From assembly GCA_017408985.1 (NCBI GenBank), contig JAFQTO010000044.1, positions 1 through 64,000 of the forward strand: a stretch of 64,000 nt of DNA. Reading direction: 5' to 3'. The translations under genes and the position numbers were made by a program. This DNA comes from Clostridia bacterium. GTDB taxonomy: Bacteria; Bacillota; Clostridia; Oscillospirales; Butyricicoccaceae. Under the pieces are notes generated by a model. The model made no database searches. It had not been told where the DNA came from and worked only from the letters and a program-made list of their open reading frames with translations. Shown piece after piece: positions 50,975-60,140 of the stretch (its first letter is position 1; every line of letters begins with the position of its first letter).

Positions 50975-53965
50975 TTACTCTGTGCGCAGGGCGACTACGG
51001 GCTCTTTCTTGGCGGCAGAGCGGGAGGGGATGATACCTGCTACCACGGTGAGCAGCATACTGATGATTATCAGCAGTATGGCTACGGGCACGGGCAGATA
51101 TGCGCTCAGATTGGGGATGTTGGTCAGATAGTGTAAAAGTGCGTTGATGGGGATGCACAGCAGATAGGTTATGCCCACGCCGATTGCGCCTGCAAAGCCG
51201 CCTATCAGCACGGTCTCGGCATTGAATACGCCCGAAACGTTGCGCTTGGACGCGCCCAGCGCACGGAGGATGCCTATCTCTTTGGTACGCTCCTGAACAG
51301 ATATGAGGGTGATGACACCTATCATAATGGAGGAGACTATCAGCGATACGGCAACGAAGGATATCAGCACGTAGGTTATGGCGTTGATGATGGTGGTGAT
51401 AGAGGACATCATCAGTCCCACGTAGTCTGTGTATGCTATACGGGACAGCTCGGGAACGTCCTTGTTGTAGTTTTCGATAGCGGCTTCGATGACGTCTTTT
51501 TCTTCAAAAGACGCGGCGTAGATGTTGATGGAAGCAGGCTCGTCGATATCCACAACGCCCAGCTCGCGCAGATTGCTCTCCAGCGTGCTGTCGGAGAACT
51601 CCAGCACCTCATCGTGATATTTGACGAACTGCTCGGTGGTGTAGGTCTGCATAGCGCCCTCAAGCATCATAGCCAGCTGTGCGTTGTCGTACTGGCTCAG
51701 CTGCTGTTTGACGGTCTGTGCCATCTGCATCTTGACCTGCTCGGCAACTATCATAGCGTAAGTCTCGGTTATCTCCTCGTCGGCCATAGGAGCAAGATAT
51801 CCCGCTATCTCGTCTGCGCCCATACCCGTCTGGGAAGCGATGACCTGTGCCACCACGGTTTCCATATCCTCACGGGTCTTGCCCATCATAGCACCTGCAA
51901 CGGCAGCCTCCAGATCGCTGTCGGAGGGGATGCTCATAACGGAGATATAGGCGTTAGCCTTGCCCTTCTGGTCCAGGGATGCGATATAGGACTTGAAAGC
52001 GTCGACCTTTTCCTCGTCGGTCATCTTGCCCGTATTCTCTCTGAAAGGCAGACCGGTAAAGATATCTATGCTCTTGTCGGTAAGCTGACGCTCAACGGCA
52101 ACCGAGTCTTTGGCGTGCTCGATAACGTACTCGGTGAGCATATACGTGTAACCGACAGTACCCGTCAGCATTGACGAAACGGCGTCCTCGCTGGGACGGA
52201 TGATGCCCGTCACGCGCAGTTCAAGACCGTTGTCATAGAGGTACTTGAGACCGGTCTGTGTCTCACGCAGGTCGGTGAAAGTACCCGTGGTCTTGTCCTC
52301 GGTATAGCAATCGGAGCCGAATACCACGCGGAAGGTCATACCACAGATCTCCTCATAGCTCCAACTGCGGTGTTCGGTGGACATTTCTTCCTTGTTGAGT
52401 GCCGAATAGGACAGCTCGTCTATTTCTTCCTTGGTCTTGAGGCCGAGAGCGTACAGACTCATATCGTCGATCTCGTTGTTCTCGTCAACTACCAGCACTA
52501 TCTCGTTGTATTCGTTGGGCCAGCTGCCGTAGATAATGTCATACTGCTTCTCAAGCAGGGGGCTGATGGGACTGCCGTCCTTGTCAGACAGAAGCTGCTG
52601 CCAGGTGGACATACTCATACCCGAGGTCATACCCATACCGTAGCTCTCGCTCATAGACATCATACCGGACAGATCCATACCGAAATACTCAATAAGCATA
52701 TCCTGCATCAGCGCAGTTGAGTCGGAGCGGATGATAGTGCCGTCGGTGCTCTGGGTGTATACCAAAAGATCCATATCGTAGGTGTACTGAACACCGTTTA
52801 CGGCGTTGGCAAACTCGCTGTCTTCCTCCTGAATAGCCGTTTCAAGGTATTCCTTGAAGGAGCGCAGGTCGTTCTCCTGAGATTCTGCCGAGTTAAGGGA
52901 GTTGATGAGGTTGTAGACCATAGTCTTCTGATAGACTGCGTCAAGCTCATGCTTCTCAGCCGACTCAGCCGTACCCATAAAAGTGGTCAGCAGTGAGCTC
53001 ATATCCATATGCTGAGACTCAAGGGTGATAGGATAGGAAGACAGCGTGTCCTCCTGCACGGTGTTGATATAGGTGGTCATACCCTGCGACACGGCGTAGA
53101 TAAGCGCGATACCGATGATGCCGATAGAACCTGCAAAAGAGGTCAGAGCCGTTCTGCCCTTTTTGGTAAACAGATTCTTCAGCGACAGACCGAAGGACAT
53201 ACCAAAGGACATGGAGGGCTTCTTGAGAGTCTTTTCGCGGGCGGCTTTTTCTTCGCCAAGTTTGAACTCCTGCGCTCTTTCCTCATCTGTGAGAGGTGCG
53301 GAGTCGGAGGTGATGACACCGTCCAGCATACGTATGATACGGGTGGAATAGGTGTTGGCAAGGTCGGGGTTATGGGTGACCATAACGACCAGATGATCGC
53401 GGGAGATCTCCTTGAGGATATCCATGACCTGCACGCTGGTCTCTGTGTCCAGCGCGCCCGTAGGCTCGTCGGCAAGAATGATATCCGGGTTGTTGACCAG
53501 CGCTCTTGCTATAGCAACACGCTGCATCTGACCGCCCGACATCTCGCCGGGGCGCTTGTATATCTGCTCCTCAAGACCCACGCGGATAAGTGCTTCCCTG
53601 GCGCGCTGACGGCGCTCTTTTTTGCTGACACCCGACAGGGTCAGCGCAAGCTCAACGTTCTGCAATACCGACTGGTGGGGTATCAGATTGTAGCTCTGGA
53701 ACACGAAGCCAACCGAGTGGTTGCGGTAGGTATCCCAGTCGCGGTCTTTGAATTTGTCGGTATGTCTGCCGTTGATAACGAGATCACCCTCGGTATATCT
53801 GTCCAGACCGCCGATGATGTTGAGCATAGTGGTCTTGCCGCAGCCCGATGGGCCGAGAATGGACACGAACTCGCTCTTGCGGAACTCAAGATCGATGCCC
53901 TTGAGTGCGTGGACCACTCCGCCGCCTGCGGGGTAGTCTTTTTTGATGCCTTTTAACTGCAGCAT
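50975..53965 (-). CDS. Fused ABC ATPase-permease of the MacB/FtsX type
   Basis: 996 residues. ATPase (about 1-225) with Walker A GPSGCGKTT (about 36), Q-loop, signature MSGGQMQRVAIARAL (about 141), Walker B ILADEPTGALD (about 163) and the switch histidine VTHNPD. A membrane helix (about 278-300, TSFAGSIGIIGIALIYAVS), a very long extracytoplasmic domain (about 300-855), then three helices of the FtsX permease (about 860-985). Such fusions often handle antimicrobial peptides or lipids. No sensor kinase is adjacent. ATG at 53965 is chosen for its spacing from GGAAGG. Confidence 0.93.
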   Translation of the reverse strand: MLQLKGIKKDYPAGGGVVHALKGIDLEFRKSEFVSILGPSGCGKTTMLNIIGGLDRYTEGDLVINGRHTDKFKDRDWDTYRNHSVGFVFQSYNLIPHQSVLQNVELALTLSGVSKKERRQRAREALIRVGLEEQIYKRPGEMSGGQMQRVAIARALVNNPDIILADEPTGALDTETSVQVMDILKEISRDHLVVMVTHNPDLANTYSTRIIRMLDGVITSDSAPLTDEERAQEFKLGEEKAAREKTLKKPSMSFGMSFGLSLKNLFTKKGRTALTSFAGSIGIIGIALIYAVSQGMTTYINTVQEDTLSSYPITLESQHMDMSSLLTTFMGTAESAEKHELDAVYQKTMVYNLINSLNSAESQENDLRSFKEYLETAIQEEDSEFANAVNGVQYTYDMDLLVYTQSTDGTIIRSDSTALMQDMLIEYFGMDLSGMMSMSESYGMGMTSGMSMSTWQQLLSDKDGSPISPLLEKQYDIIYGSWPNEYNEIVLVVDENNEIDDMSLYALGLKTKEEIDELSYSALNKEEMSTEHRSWSYEEICGMTFRVVFGSDCYTEDKTTGTFTDLRETQTGLKYLYDNGLELRVTGIIRPSEDAVSSMLTGTVGYTYMLTEYVIEHAKDSVAVERQLTDKSIDIFTGLPFRENTGKMTDEEKVDAFKSYIASLDQKGKANAYISVMSIPSDSDLEAAVAGAMMGKTREDMETVVAQVIASQTGMGADEIAGYLAPMADEEITETYAMIVAEQVKMQMAQTVKQQLSQYDNAQLAMMLEGAMQTYTTEQFVKYHDEVLEFSDSTLESNLRELGVVDIDEPASINIYAASFEEKDVIEAAIENYNKDVPELSRIAYTDYVGLMMSSITTIINAITYVLISFVAVSLIVSSIMIGVITLISVQERTKEIGILRALGASKRNVSGVFNAETVLIGGFAGAIGVGITYLLCIPINALLHYLTNIPNLSAYLPVPVAILLIIISMLLTVVAGIIPSRSAAKKEPVVALRTE

Positions 53966-54104
53966 CTGCATTCCTTCCTTTCTGTACACAAGGCAAATTT
54001 TTTCCATTTATATTATATATGTTAATTGTTAACATAGTGCAAACAAACCCAAAAAAATCCTGAATTTTTACCGTATTTTTGCACCTTTACAACAACATAA
54101 GGCG

Positions 54105-54133
54105 CAAAAAAGCGGCGGGCTGTGCCCGCCGCC
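54105..54133 (-). terminator. Terminator of the padR-DUF1700-DUF4097 operon
   Basis: GCGGCGGGC/GCCCGCCGC stem with a 3 nt loop and T6 following on the minus strand. Confidence 0.92.
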
Positions 54134-54146
54134 TTGAAGTCCGTGC

Positions 54147-55109
54147 TTATCTGACCGTTATATCGATATCTCCGGTGTTTGTATTGACCTTGCAGAGTCC
54201 TCCGTTTTTGTCCGACACAGGTACATTTACCCTGCCCGTTGACGCAGCTGCATCAAACATCTTGCCGCTCAGCAGGCTGCCCTCAATGTCGCCCGTGGTG
54301 GTCTTGAACACTACTTCTGCGCCGTCGCAGAGATCAAACTCAATACTTCCGGTGGTGGCCTTTGCCTCAAGAGTGCCTTTTGCCACCACGTTTTTCATCT
54401 CTGTGTCGCCGCTGGTCACGTCTACGGTAACATTCTCGGCGGTAATATTGTTCAGCTCAACGTCCGAGGTGTTGCCGCCGATCTGCATAGTTGTGCACTC
54501 TGCATCACGGATGCTGACGTCGCCCGTAGAGCCGTCAACCCTGATGCTCTCACAGCTGCCCACGCCCGACAGAGTCTTTGAGCCGGTGGTGCCTTTTACG
54601 GTCAGCGAACCGCTCACTCGGGCACGGGAGATCACGTCACCCGTGCTGACGCGGATGCTGAGATCGCCAAAGGTGAGGTCCTCTGCCACAAAAACGTCGC
54701 CCGTGCTCAGGTGCAGATAGGCACTCTCATAGGCGCTCTCTGTGAGATATAAGGTCACGCGGCTCTCGCCAAAAGAGAAGAATGATATGTGATCCACCCA
54801 GCGGCGGTTGTCGGTCTCGCCTATTGTCAGCTCGCCGTTTGCGATCTTTAGCGTCACGTCGATCTTCTCGCTGCGGCTGATCTCGGCGCGGTTTTTGCCG
54901 TCACGGGACAGCTCAAGACGCAGGTCGGAGGTGGACAGGCGGACGCTCAGGGAGTCAAAATATCCGTCAAAGTACTCGGTGTACGTGACCGTGCTCTCGG
55001 TGCTCAGCTCGCGCCAGTTGCCCCCCGTCATCATAAATCCGACACCCATCACTATGCAGCCTGCCAGCACGGCGGCAAAGGCTGCGGCAGCTATAATAAG
55101 CTTTTTCAC
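54147..55109 (-). CDS. DUF4097-family beta-helix protein
   Basis: 320 residues. N-terminal signal or anchor helix (about 5-28), then repeated short strands with STGDV-type turns (VSTGDV, STGDVSI, TSGDTEM, TTGSIEF, TTGDIEG, NTGDIDI) every 20 residues or so, giving a right-handed beta-helix. Related to LiaG/YvlB, linked to envelope stress. The start overlaps the DUF1700 stop by 4 bp. Third gene of a PadR-led operon. Confidence 0.88.
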   Translation of the reverse strand: MKKLIIAAAAFAAVLAGCIVMGVGFMMTGGNWRELSTESTVTYTEYFDGYFDSLSVRLSTSDLRLELSRDGKNRAEISRSEKIDVTLKIANGELTIGETDNRRWVDHISFFSFGESRVTLYLTESAYESAYLHLSTGDVFVAEDLTFGDLSIRVSTGDVISRARVSGSLTVKGTTGSKTLSGVGSCESIRVDGSTGDVSIRDAECTTMQIGGNTSDVELNNITAENVTVDVTSGDTEMKNVVAKGTLEAKATTGSIEFDLCDGAEVVFKTTTGDIEGSLLSGKMFDAAASTGRVNVPVSDKNGGLCKVNTNTGDIDITVR

Positions 55110-55708
55110 TCTTTGTCGCCTCCTTTTACAAACAGCTTTTTAATGCCCTTTACGCTGAGCTTGGTGAGGAAGATGAGGCCCTTTGCCACATATCCCGAGC
55201 CCAAAAACATCAGCACGGTCAGGCCCATGCAGGCTGTCGCGCCGCCTATCATAAACACGCCTGCGGCAGCGCGGCCGCTTGTGAACATTATCACGCCGAC
55301 CAAAACAGCCGCCAAACCCGACACGGCGACGGCAGCCACTGCGGCGTAAAGTGCGATCACCACAGACCACAGCGACAGATAGACCGACAGCAACACGGCA
55401 AAGGCCGATATGACCAGCGCTCCCCACACGGGAAAGCCCAGAATAAGCAAAACTATCTCCATAGCCGACAGCCGTCTCGAGCGCTTGGCTTTGACCTTGA
55501 TGAGCTTGCCCAGCGGCATCTCAAGCAGGATGGTTTTGGCCGCATCCTCGGGACTGCCCAGCGAGTCCACCGCCTCCTGCTCGCTCATACCGCTCTCCAC
55601 GCGGTCGTCTATCATCTCACAATAAAAATCCTCGGCGGTCTTGATATCCTGCTCGCCGACGCCGCAGAGATTGATCCTGAGCCGCGACAGAAACTCGGTT
55701 TTATTCAT
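55106..55708 (-). CDS. DUF1700-family membrane protein
   Basis: 200 residues. The N-terminal 75 form the HAAS-like helical domain (MNKTEFLSRLRINLCGVGEQDIKTAEDFYCEMIDDRVESGMSEQEAVDSLG) common in DUF1700, followed by three membrane helices. Usually found with PadR regulators and DUF4097, as here. ATG at 55708 has AGGAGG 9 nt upstream and overlaps the end of padR by 8 bp. Probably an accessory or anti-regulator for PadR at the membrane; unproven. Confidence 0.88.
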   Translation of the reverse strand: MNKTEFLSRLRINLCGVGEQDIKTAEDFYCEMIDDRVESGMSEQEAVDSLGSPEDAAKTILLEMPLGKLIKVKAKRSRRLSAMEIVLLILGFPVWGALVISAFAVLLSVYLSLWSVVIALYAAVAAVAVSGLAAVLVGVIMFTSGRAAAGVFMIGGATACMGLTVLMFLGSGYVAKGLIFLTKLSVKGIKKLFVKGGDKE

Positions 55709-56021
55709 GGTCGCCATCCTCCTTTTTGACAAACTCATAAATACGCATGATCTCCGCCCACTCTGCCTCAAACACCCGAAGGCGCTGCAGGCCCTCCTCG
55801 GTGATGCGGTAATATTTGCGAAGCCGTCCGTTGTGCTCACTGGAGCGAACGGTCAGCAGTCTCGAGCTCTCCAGCCTGCGCAGAATGGGATACAGGGTGG
55901 ACTCGGACATAATAACATATGGGCTGACGTCCTTGATTATCTGATAGCCGTAGGATTCCCGGTTCTTGATAGCGGCAAGAACGCAGACCTCCAGCAGACC
56001 TCGTCTTATTTGTGCATCCAT
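55701..56021 (-). CDS. PadR-family transcriptional regulator
   Basis: 106 residues. Winged helix with RRGLLEVCVLAAIKNRESYGYQIIKDVSPY, SESTLYPILRRLESSRLLTVRSSEHNGRLRKYYRITEEG, the exact PadR subfamily-2 pattern. It probably represses its own operon with DUF1700 and DUF4097. ATG at 56021 after GGGAGG. Confidence 0.93.
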   Translation of the reverse strand: MDAQIRRGLLEVCVLAAIKNRESYGYQIIKDVSPYVIMSESTLYPILRRLESSRLLTVRSSEHNGRLRKYYRITEEGLQRLRVFEAEWAEIMRIYEFVKKEDGDHE

Positions 56022-56199
56022 AATATACCTCCCTCTGCATAATACTATACAACGCATAGCATCGTATGTCAAGAGGTATTAGAAAAAATACCGGGAAGAA
56101 GGCAAAAGAATGCACAATGAAGAAGACAGAAGGGAGCTAATAGCTGATAACGAATAGCTAATAGCTGCGGTGTCGCTCCGCGACGGATTGAATAAGAAA

Positions 56200-56230
56200 C
56201 AGCCGATACGGGAAAGTCCGTATCGGCTGG
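56200..56230 (-). terminator. Hairpin after the decayed gene
   Basis: CAGCCGATACGG pairs with CCGTATCGGCTG, with a T-rich tract on the minus strand. The stretch 56022-56244 otherwise holds only three AATAGCT copies near 56140 and no gene. Confidence 0.75.
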
Positions 56231-56244
56231 GTGGGGTGAGATAT

Positions 56245-56590
56245 TTACTTTTGGGAGAGTTTTACGTATTCTGCAACGAGGAAGAAGTTATTCAGGTCGG
56301 CTTTGTCCAGACCGCGATAGACGAACAGGTCGTCGTGGATGGCTATGACCTCATCAAGATCTTCGCTTTCGATATGGAATTCACCCGTTTGCAGGTCGAT
56401 GGCGACAAGCGTATTGCCCGTTTTGTAGGTTCGGATATCGGGTAAGCGCCCTTTGGCAGTTTGGCCCTTGAATGGTCGTTGTCTGCAATATTCAGCGTGG
56501 CTATCTGCAGGCCATCGGCGTGATACACTCCCACGACCGTGACTGCTATCTCTGCAAAGGCGAATAAAATGCAGCCCCTCCGGACAAAAT
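56245..56590 (-). pseudogene. Frameshifted remnant of an unknown gene
   Basis: The minus strand encodes about 65 sensible residues ending in VAEYVKLSQK and TAA at 56245 (containing TGNTLVAIDLQTGEFHIES). Before that the sensible sequence (VTVVGVYHADGLQIATLNIADNDHS) is in another frame, so a frameshift lies near 56435-56450. The 5' part is cut off by the CCTCCGG double-hairpin repeat at 56572. No start is left. Family unknown. Confidence 0.65.
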
Positions 56591-56626
56591 CAAAGATTTT
56601 GCCCACCTCCCCTTGCAGTGGAGGCG
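56572..56626. repeat. Double-hairpin CCTCCGG...CCACCTCC intergenic repeat
   Basis: CCTCCGG, hairpin CAAAATC-AAA-GATTTTG, then CCCACCTCCCC with GGAGGC. The layout is the same as 14416-14476: first stem, CCACCT-like link, second stem. It abuts the decayed gene. Confidence 0.6.
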
Positions 56627-56679
56627 TTTCGCTGCGGCGGACTTGGGTGCAGATGAAGCTTTCGTCGTACAAATAAAAG

Positions 56680-56720
56680 TCAACGGACAGACCGCCCGAG
56701 GGCGGGATCTGTCCGTTTTT
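56680..56720. terminator. Hairpin between convergent remains
   Basis: AACGGACAGA pairs with TCTGTCCGTT and CCGCCC with GGGCGG inside. TTTTT follows on the plus strand and a weaker T-tract on the minus strand, where it would end the 56748 gene. Confidence 0.75.
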
Positions 56721-56747
56721 CAGCTTATATAGTTGACTAGGTCAACA

Positions 56748-57176
56748 TTATGCAGGCATTGCAGGATAGCTCACGCCGTATTTGAAAACCACCCGTTTGG
56801 CATCGGGGAATATCTCTCTGAACTCGGCTATCGCCTGCTCGTCGATCCTTGACATATAGACCACGACTTTGTTATCCCAGCGACCCATGTACACGCCGGC
56901 TATTCTGGCGATTGCGGGCAAATCATCATAATACACTCCGTCGATTACAATGCCACCCGTCGCCCAGACTCCAAATATCTCGTCATAGGTGCGCTGGGCT
57001 ATGATGCAGTTGGGTATATAGGTGATCAAATACAGAGCTACTGCTGCCAGCACAAGAATTACGGCGGCTTTGGCGATCTTGTTGACCACCATTTTGCGTT
57101 TGAAGGCGCGCTTGTCGATGGCGTCCGTCATCTGCTCAAACTCAAGCTCGGACACGGTATTCAGGCACTCAGGCAT
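56748..57176 (-). CDS. Small membrane protein, unknown
   Basis: 142 residues. Soluble N-terminus (1-30, ELEFEQMTDAIDKRAFKRKM), one membrane helix (about 36-56) and an extracytoplasmic C-terminus of about 85 residues. No family recognised. AAGGAGAG site. The next gene upstream, an Ig-like domain protein, ends 29 nt before its start, so they are likely co-transcribed. Confidence 0.72.
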   Translation of the reverse strand: MPECLNTVSELEFEQMTDAIDKRAFKRKMVVNKIAKAAVILVLAAVALYLITYIPNCIIAQRTYDEIFGVWATGGIVIDGVYYDDLPAIARIAGVYMGRWDNKVVVYMSRIDEQAIAEFREIFPDAKRVVFKYGVSYPAMPA

Positions 57177-57205
57177 AGTATCTCTCCTTTCGGGTGTGGT
57201 GTGGG

Positions 57206-57772
57206 TTATTTGATCTCGAACTCAATAGCTATGGTATATCGCTCGTCGTAATCTCTGTAAGGAACGGTTTGAGGGGCTTCGAGCTTTTCACGCGACCAGA
57301 ACACGTCCATCGACTTTACCAGACGGTACTGTCCCGCAGGCAGTCGACCGTAGATGCGGCCCCAGTTTGCCGTAAATCCGCCCCCTCTGGCGATTGGGGA
57401 CAGCTCATATCCGATGGCCGTGCCTGCAATCGAATTCACCAGTATGGGGACTTTGTACCACCTGCCGTCAATAAGCTGCTCAACGCCAAAACCGTTGCCA
57501 AACAGGTATACGTATGTCTCAGACGTATTGTATATCTCATACTCCATACCCGTAGCCGACAGCTCGAAAATACCGGTCTGCACATTGCCTTTGGTATCCG
57601 AAATGACCGTGTCACTCTCAACAAGCCGTGGCGCATCGGGTACTTCAGGCGTATCGGAGACTTCAGGCGCATCGGATATGCCGATCTCATCCTCCGGCCG
57701 CAATACCAAAGCCGCCACCAAAGCAGCAGTCACAGCAAGCAAACAAAGTATCGGTACGACTTTTCTCATCAT
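57206..57772 (-). CDS. Secreted Ig-like domain protein
   Basis: 188 residues. Signal peptide (about 1-24), a linker with repeated SDTPEVPDAP-type residues (about 30-48), and a C-terminal domain with MEYEIYNTSETYVYLFGNGFGVEQLIDGRWYKVPI and LPAGQYRLVKSM. This pattern is common in clostridial Ig-like domains of unknown binding. Probably membrane-anchored by the uncleaved helix. Function unknown. Confidence 0.75.
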   Translation of the reverse strand: MMRKVVPILCLLAVTAALVAALVLRPEDEIGISDAPEVSDTPEVPDAPRLVESDTVISDTKGNVQTGIFELSATGMEYEIYNTSETYVYLFGNGFGVEQLIDGRWYKVPILVNSIAGTAIGYELSPIARGGGFTANWGRIYGRLPAGQYRLVKSMDVFWSREKLEAPQTVPYRDYDERYTIAIEFEIK

Positions 57773-57843
57773 AATATCGCTCCTTTCGGGTGTGGGTTTG
57801 TATGTTTAGACCGGAAAACTGCGGAAAAAGTTCCCAAAAAATC

Positions 57844-57882
57844 GCAAATGACCGTACATTTTTCAATATACGGTCATTTTTC
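57844..57882. terminator. Bidirectional terminator
   Basis: AAATGACCGTA pairs with TACGGTCATTT, with T-runs on both strands. On the minus strand it ends the trmD operon. Confidence 0.88.
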
Positions 57883-57884
57883 AC

Positions 57885-58421
57885 TTATATATCGCTCTTC
57901 AGAATTGCGTAGCGGTGGCAGTCGTGGTAGCCGATGCGGTTGCGGTAGAGCTCACGTGCCATGCCTTCGTACTGCATACCGATCTTGCGCAGAACGCCGC
58001 CTGAGGCAGGGTTTTTGACCGAGTGGGCAGCTGCGATACGGTTGATGCCGCACTCGCCCATCAGATATGCGATGACTTCGCGTACCGCCTCGGATGCAAG
58101 TCCTCTGCCCCAATGCTCGCGCATTACGGTAAAGCCTATTTCGCCGCTGTTATCCTTCCCGTTTATTTTGACACGGACGTCGCCTATGTATTCGCCCGTT
58201 TCTTTAAGCTCAACGGCTCTGCGGAAATGCACGCCGTCACCTTCCCTGCGGCAGCGGTCTATCCACGCACGGGCATCGTCAATGCTGTCGTAGGGGTTGA
58301 CACGCAAAAACTTTGTGGTCTCGTCGTCGGACATAATCGCGAACATAGCCTGCGCGTCCTTATCCTCAAAGGGACGCAGGATAAGACGGGGAGTCAGCAA
58401 AACTTTACCGTTTGTCTGCAT
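57885..58421 (-). CDS. GNAT acetyltransferase (RimJ/RimL-like)
   Basis: 178 residues. LTPRLILRPFEDKDAQAMFAIMSD near the N-terminus, EIGFTVMREHWGRGLASEAVREVIAYL (about 94-120) with the acetyl-CoA loop, and NPASGGVLRKIGMQYEG. Typical of the ribosomal-protein N-acetyltransferase branch, though many act on other targets. It starts 3 nt after trmD and is the last gene of that operon. Confidence 0.9.
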   Translation of the reverse strand: MQTNGKVLLTPRLILRPFEDKDAQAMFAIMSDDETTKFLRVNPYDSIDDARAWIDRCRREGDGVHFRRAVELKETGEYIGDVRVKINGKDNSGEIGFTVMREHWGRGLASEAVREVIAYLMGECGINRIAAAHSVKNPASGGVLRKIGMQYEGMARELYRNRIGYHDCHRYAILKSDI

Positions 58422-58424
58422 ATC

Positions 58425-59138
58425 TCATACCTCCAAAAGTTTTTTATCTTCTTTGGAAAGCTCAAGTTTTTCAAACATATCGGGTCTGAGTGCGCGGGTT
58501 ATTTCGAGTGACTGTTTGCGCCGCCATTTGCGGATATTTTCGTGATGCCCCGACAGCAGAACTTCGGGCACGCGCATATCCCGCCAGACCTCGGGACGGG
58601 TGTACTGAGGGTACTCAAGCACGCCTGCAAAATGGCTCTCGTCCTCAAAAGACGCATTCTCGGCAAGCACGCCGGGAACCATTCTGCACACGGCATCGGC
58701 TACGGTGATAGCCGCTATCTCGCCGCCCGTCAGCACGAAGTCACCCAGAGATATCTCCTCGTCTATGCAGGTGTCGATAAACCGCTGGTCGATGCCCTCA
58801 TAGTGGCCGCAGACTATGGCAAACCGCTTGCGCTCCAAAAGCTCCACGGCTTTCTGCTGATTAAACATCCTGCCTCTGGGCGACATCAGCAGGGTGTGTA
58901 CCTCTTCCCCACCCTTGATGTCCTCAAGGCATCGGGCCAAAGGCTCACAGAGCATTATCATACCCTGACCGCCGCCGTAGGGGTAATCGTCGGTGCGGCG
59001 GTAGCGGTCGGTGCAGTAGTCGCGGATATTGTGGCATCTAATGTCAAGCAGGCCGTCTTTGCGGCCTCTGCCTATCATACTCTCGCCCAAAAAGGCGTCC
59101 ACCGCCTCGGGAAACAGTGTAAGTATATCAATCCTCAT
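58425..59138 (-). CDS. trmD: tRNA (guanine-37-N1)-methyltransferase
   Basis: 237 residues. SPOUT trefoil knot with LLMSPRGRMFNQQ (about 84-96), FAIVCGHYEGIDQRF (about 106-120) and ISLGDFVLTGGEIAA (about 129-143), GVLEYPQYTRP (about 168). It methylates G37 next to the anticodon to prevent frameshifts. Overlaps rimM by 11 bp. Confidence 0.97.
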   Translation of the reverse strand: MRIDILTLFPEAVDAFLGESMIGRGRKDGLLDIRCHNIRDYCTDRYRRTDDYPYGGGQGMIMLCEPLARCLEDIKGGEEVHTLLMSPRGRMFNQQKAVELLERKRFAIVCGHYEGIDQRFIDTCIDEEISLGDFVLTGGEIAAITVADAVCRMVPGVLAENASFEDESHFAGVLEYPQYTRPEVWRDMRVPEVLLSGHHENIRKWRRKQSLEITRALRPDMFEKLELSKEDKKLLEV

Positions 59139-59628
59139 CGGGCAGCATTCCTTCGATAGTTTCTATTTCTACGGTCTGCTTGCGCAGGTCATACCCTCTG
59201 GAAAAAGCAGGCACGTCGGGCACAAGGATCTCTTTGCCCTCGCTCTCTATGATATACAGCATAGACGCGGTGCTCTCGCGCACTTCCTTGAGCTTACCGA
59301 TGACACGCTGCACTCTGCGGTCATACACGTCAAAGCCGTACAGGTCGCTGTAGAACACGTGGCCGCGGGGCATATCTATGTCCTCACGGTTGGCAAAAAC
59401 GGTTTTGCCCTTGAGACGCATAGCGTCCTCAACGGTATTGACCCCCTCAAGGCGTGCCAGCACGAAGCCCTTGTGGGTGCGTGAGGACAGCACCTCAAAG
59501 CTCTCGCTGCCTGCGGTTATTCTGGATATGCGCTTATAGAATCCCTCGTCGCAGTAGTTCTCTATCTTGACCTCGCCTGCGATGCCGTGGGTATTGACTA
59601 TCCTGCCGCACTCTATGACAGACTTCAT
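59128..59628 (-). CDS. rimM: Ribosome maturation factor RimM
   Basis: 166 residues. N-terminal GRIVNTHGIAGEVKIENYCDE and the PRC-barrel region (about 95-165) with YDRRVQRVIGKLKEV and EGKEILVPDVPAF, then IEGML. It helps assemble the head of the 30S subunit. Downstream trmD overlaps, the usual pair. The commonly preceding rpsP and KH-domain genes are not here. Confidence 0.96.
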   Translation of the reverse strand: MKSVIECGRIVNTHGIAGEVKIENYCDEGFYKRISRITAGSESFEVLSSRTHKGFVLARLEGVNTVEDAMRLKGKTVFANREDIDMPRGHVFYSDLYGFDVYDRRVQRVIGKLKEVRESTASMLYIIESEGKEILVPDVPAFSRGYDLRKQTVEIETIEGMLPDED

Positions 59629-60110
59629 TGCTCTTTCTTCCTCTCGCCGGGGGATACGCGCTCGGCAAACTTGATCTTCCGGGCTTTCAGGCGGTTTTCC
59701 ACATCTTCGCGTGCGGCGATGGGGAACGCCATAACGTACTCCTTGTTGCAGCCGTGGATACGGAGCAGAAAGCGCTTTTCGGTGACAGCCTCGATAGCAT
59801 AGAACTCCATCTCGTTAAAGGGGATGCGTCTGCCGTTGTAGACCAGACCGCCCTCGGCAAGTCCCGATTTGACAAGCAGACTTGCGCCCAAAAAGACGAC
59901 CATACCCGCAGGAGCCATCCAGGGGTACTGGAACTGCTCAAACTTGACGTAGACAAGCAGGCAGATAGCCAAAAACATAATAACGTTGCCGATAAACATA
60001 CCCGATACCGAGCCCTTGAGCTGTACCTGACGGTTGAGAGAGGTGGCAATAATGGTCTTGACCAGCAAGAATGCCACGATAAGAGTCAATACAAGATCGT
60101 ATGTTTTCAT
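59625..60110 (-). CDS. Membrane protein of unknown function ahead of rimM
   Basis: 161 residues. Three membrane helices (about 5-22, 38-57, 66-82) and a basic cytoplasmic C-terminal domain (about 85-161) with GLVYNGRRIPFNEMEFYAIEAVTEKRFLLRIHGCNKEYVMAFP, resembling short DUF5673-type domains. It overlaps rimM by 4 bp and is first in the rimM-trmD operon, controlled by the palindromic promoter at 60.1 kb. Confidence 0.75.
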   Translation of the reverse strand: MKTYDLVLTLIVAFLLVKTIIATSLNRQVQLKGSVSGMFIGNVIMFLAICLLVYVKFEQFQYPWMAPAGMVVFLGASLLVKSGLAEGGLVYNGRRIPFNEMEFYAIEAVTEKRFLLRIHGCNKEYVMAFPIAAREDVENRLKARKIKFAERVSPGERKKEQ

Positions 60111-60140
60111 ATATCCTCCAATTAGTTTATTATCTATACA

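Noticed and set aside
56102..56170. AATAGCT copies as a short tandem repeat locus
   Set aside because: Only three imperfect copies, with no conserved spacing.
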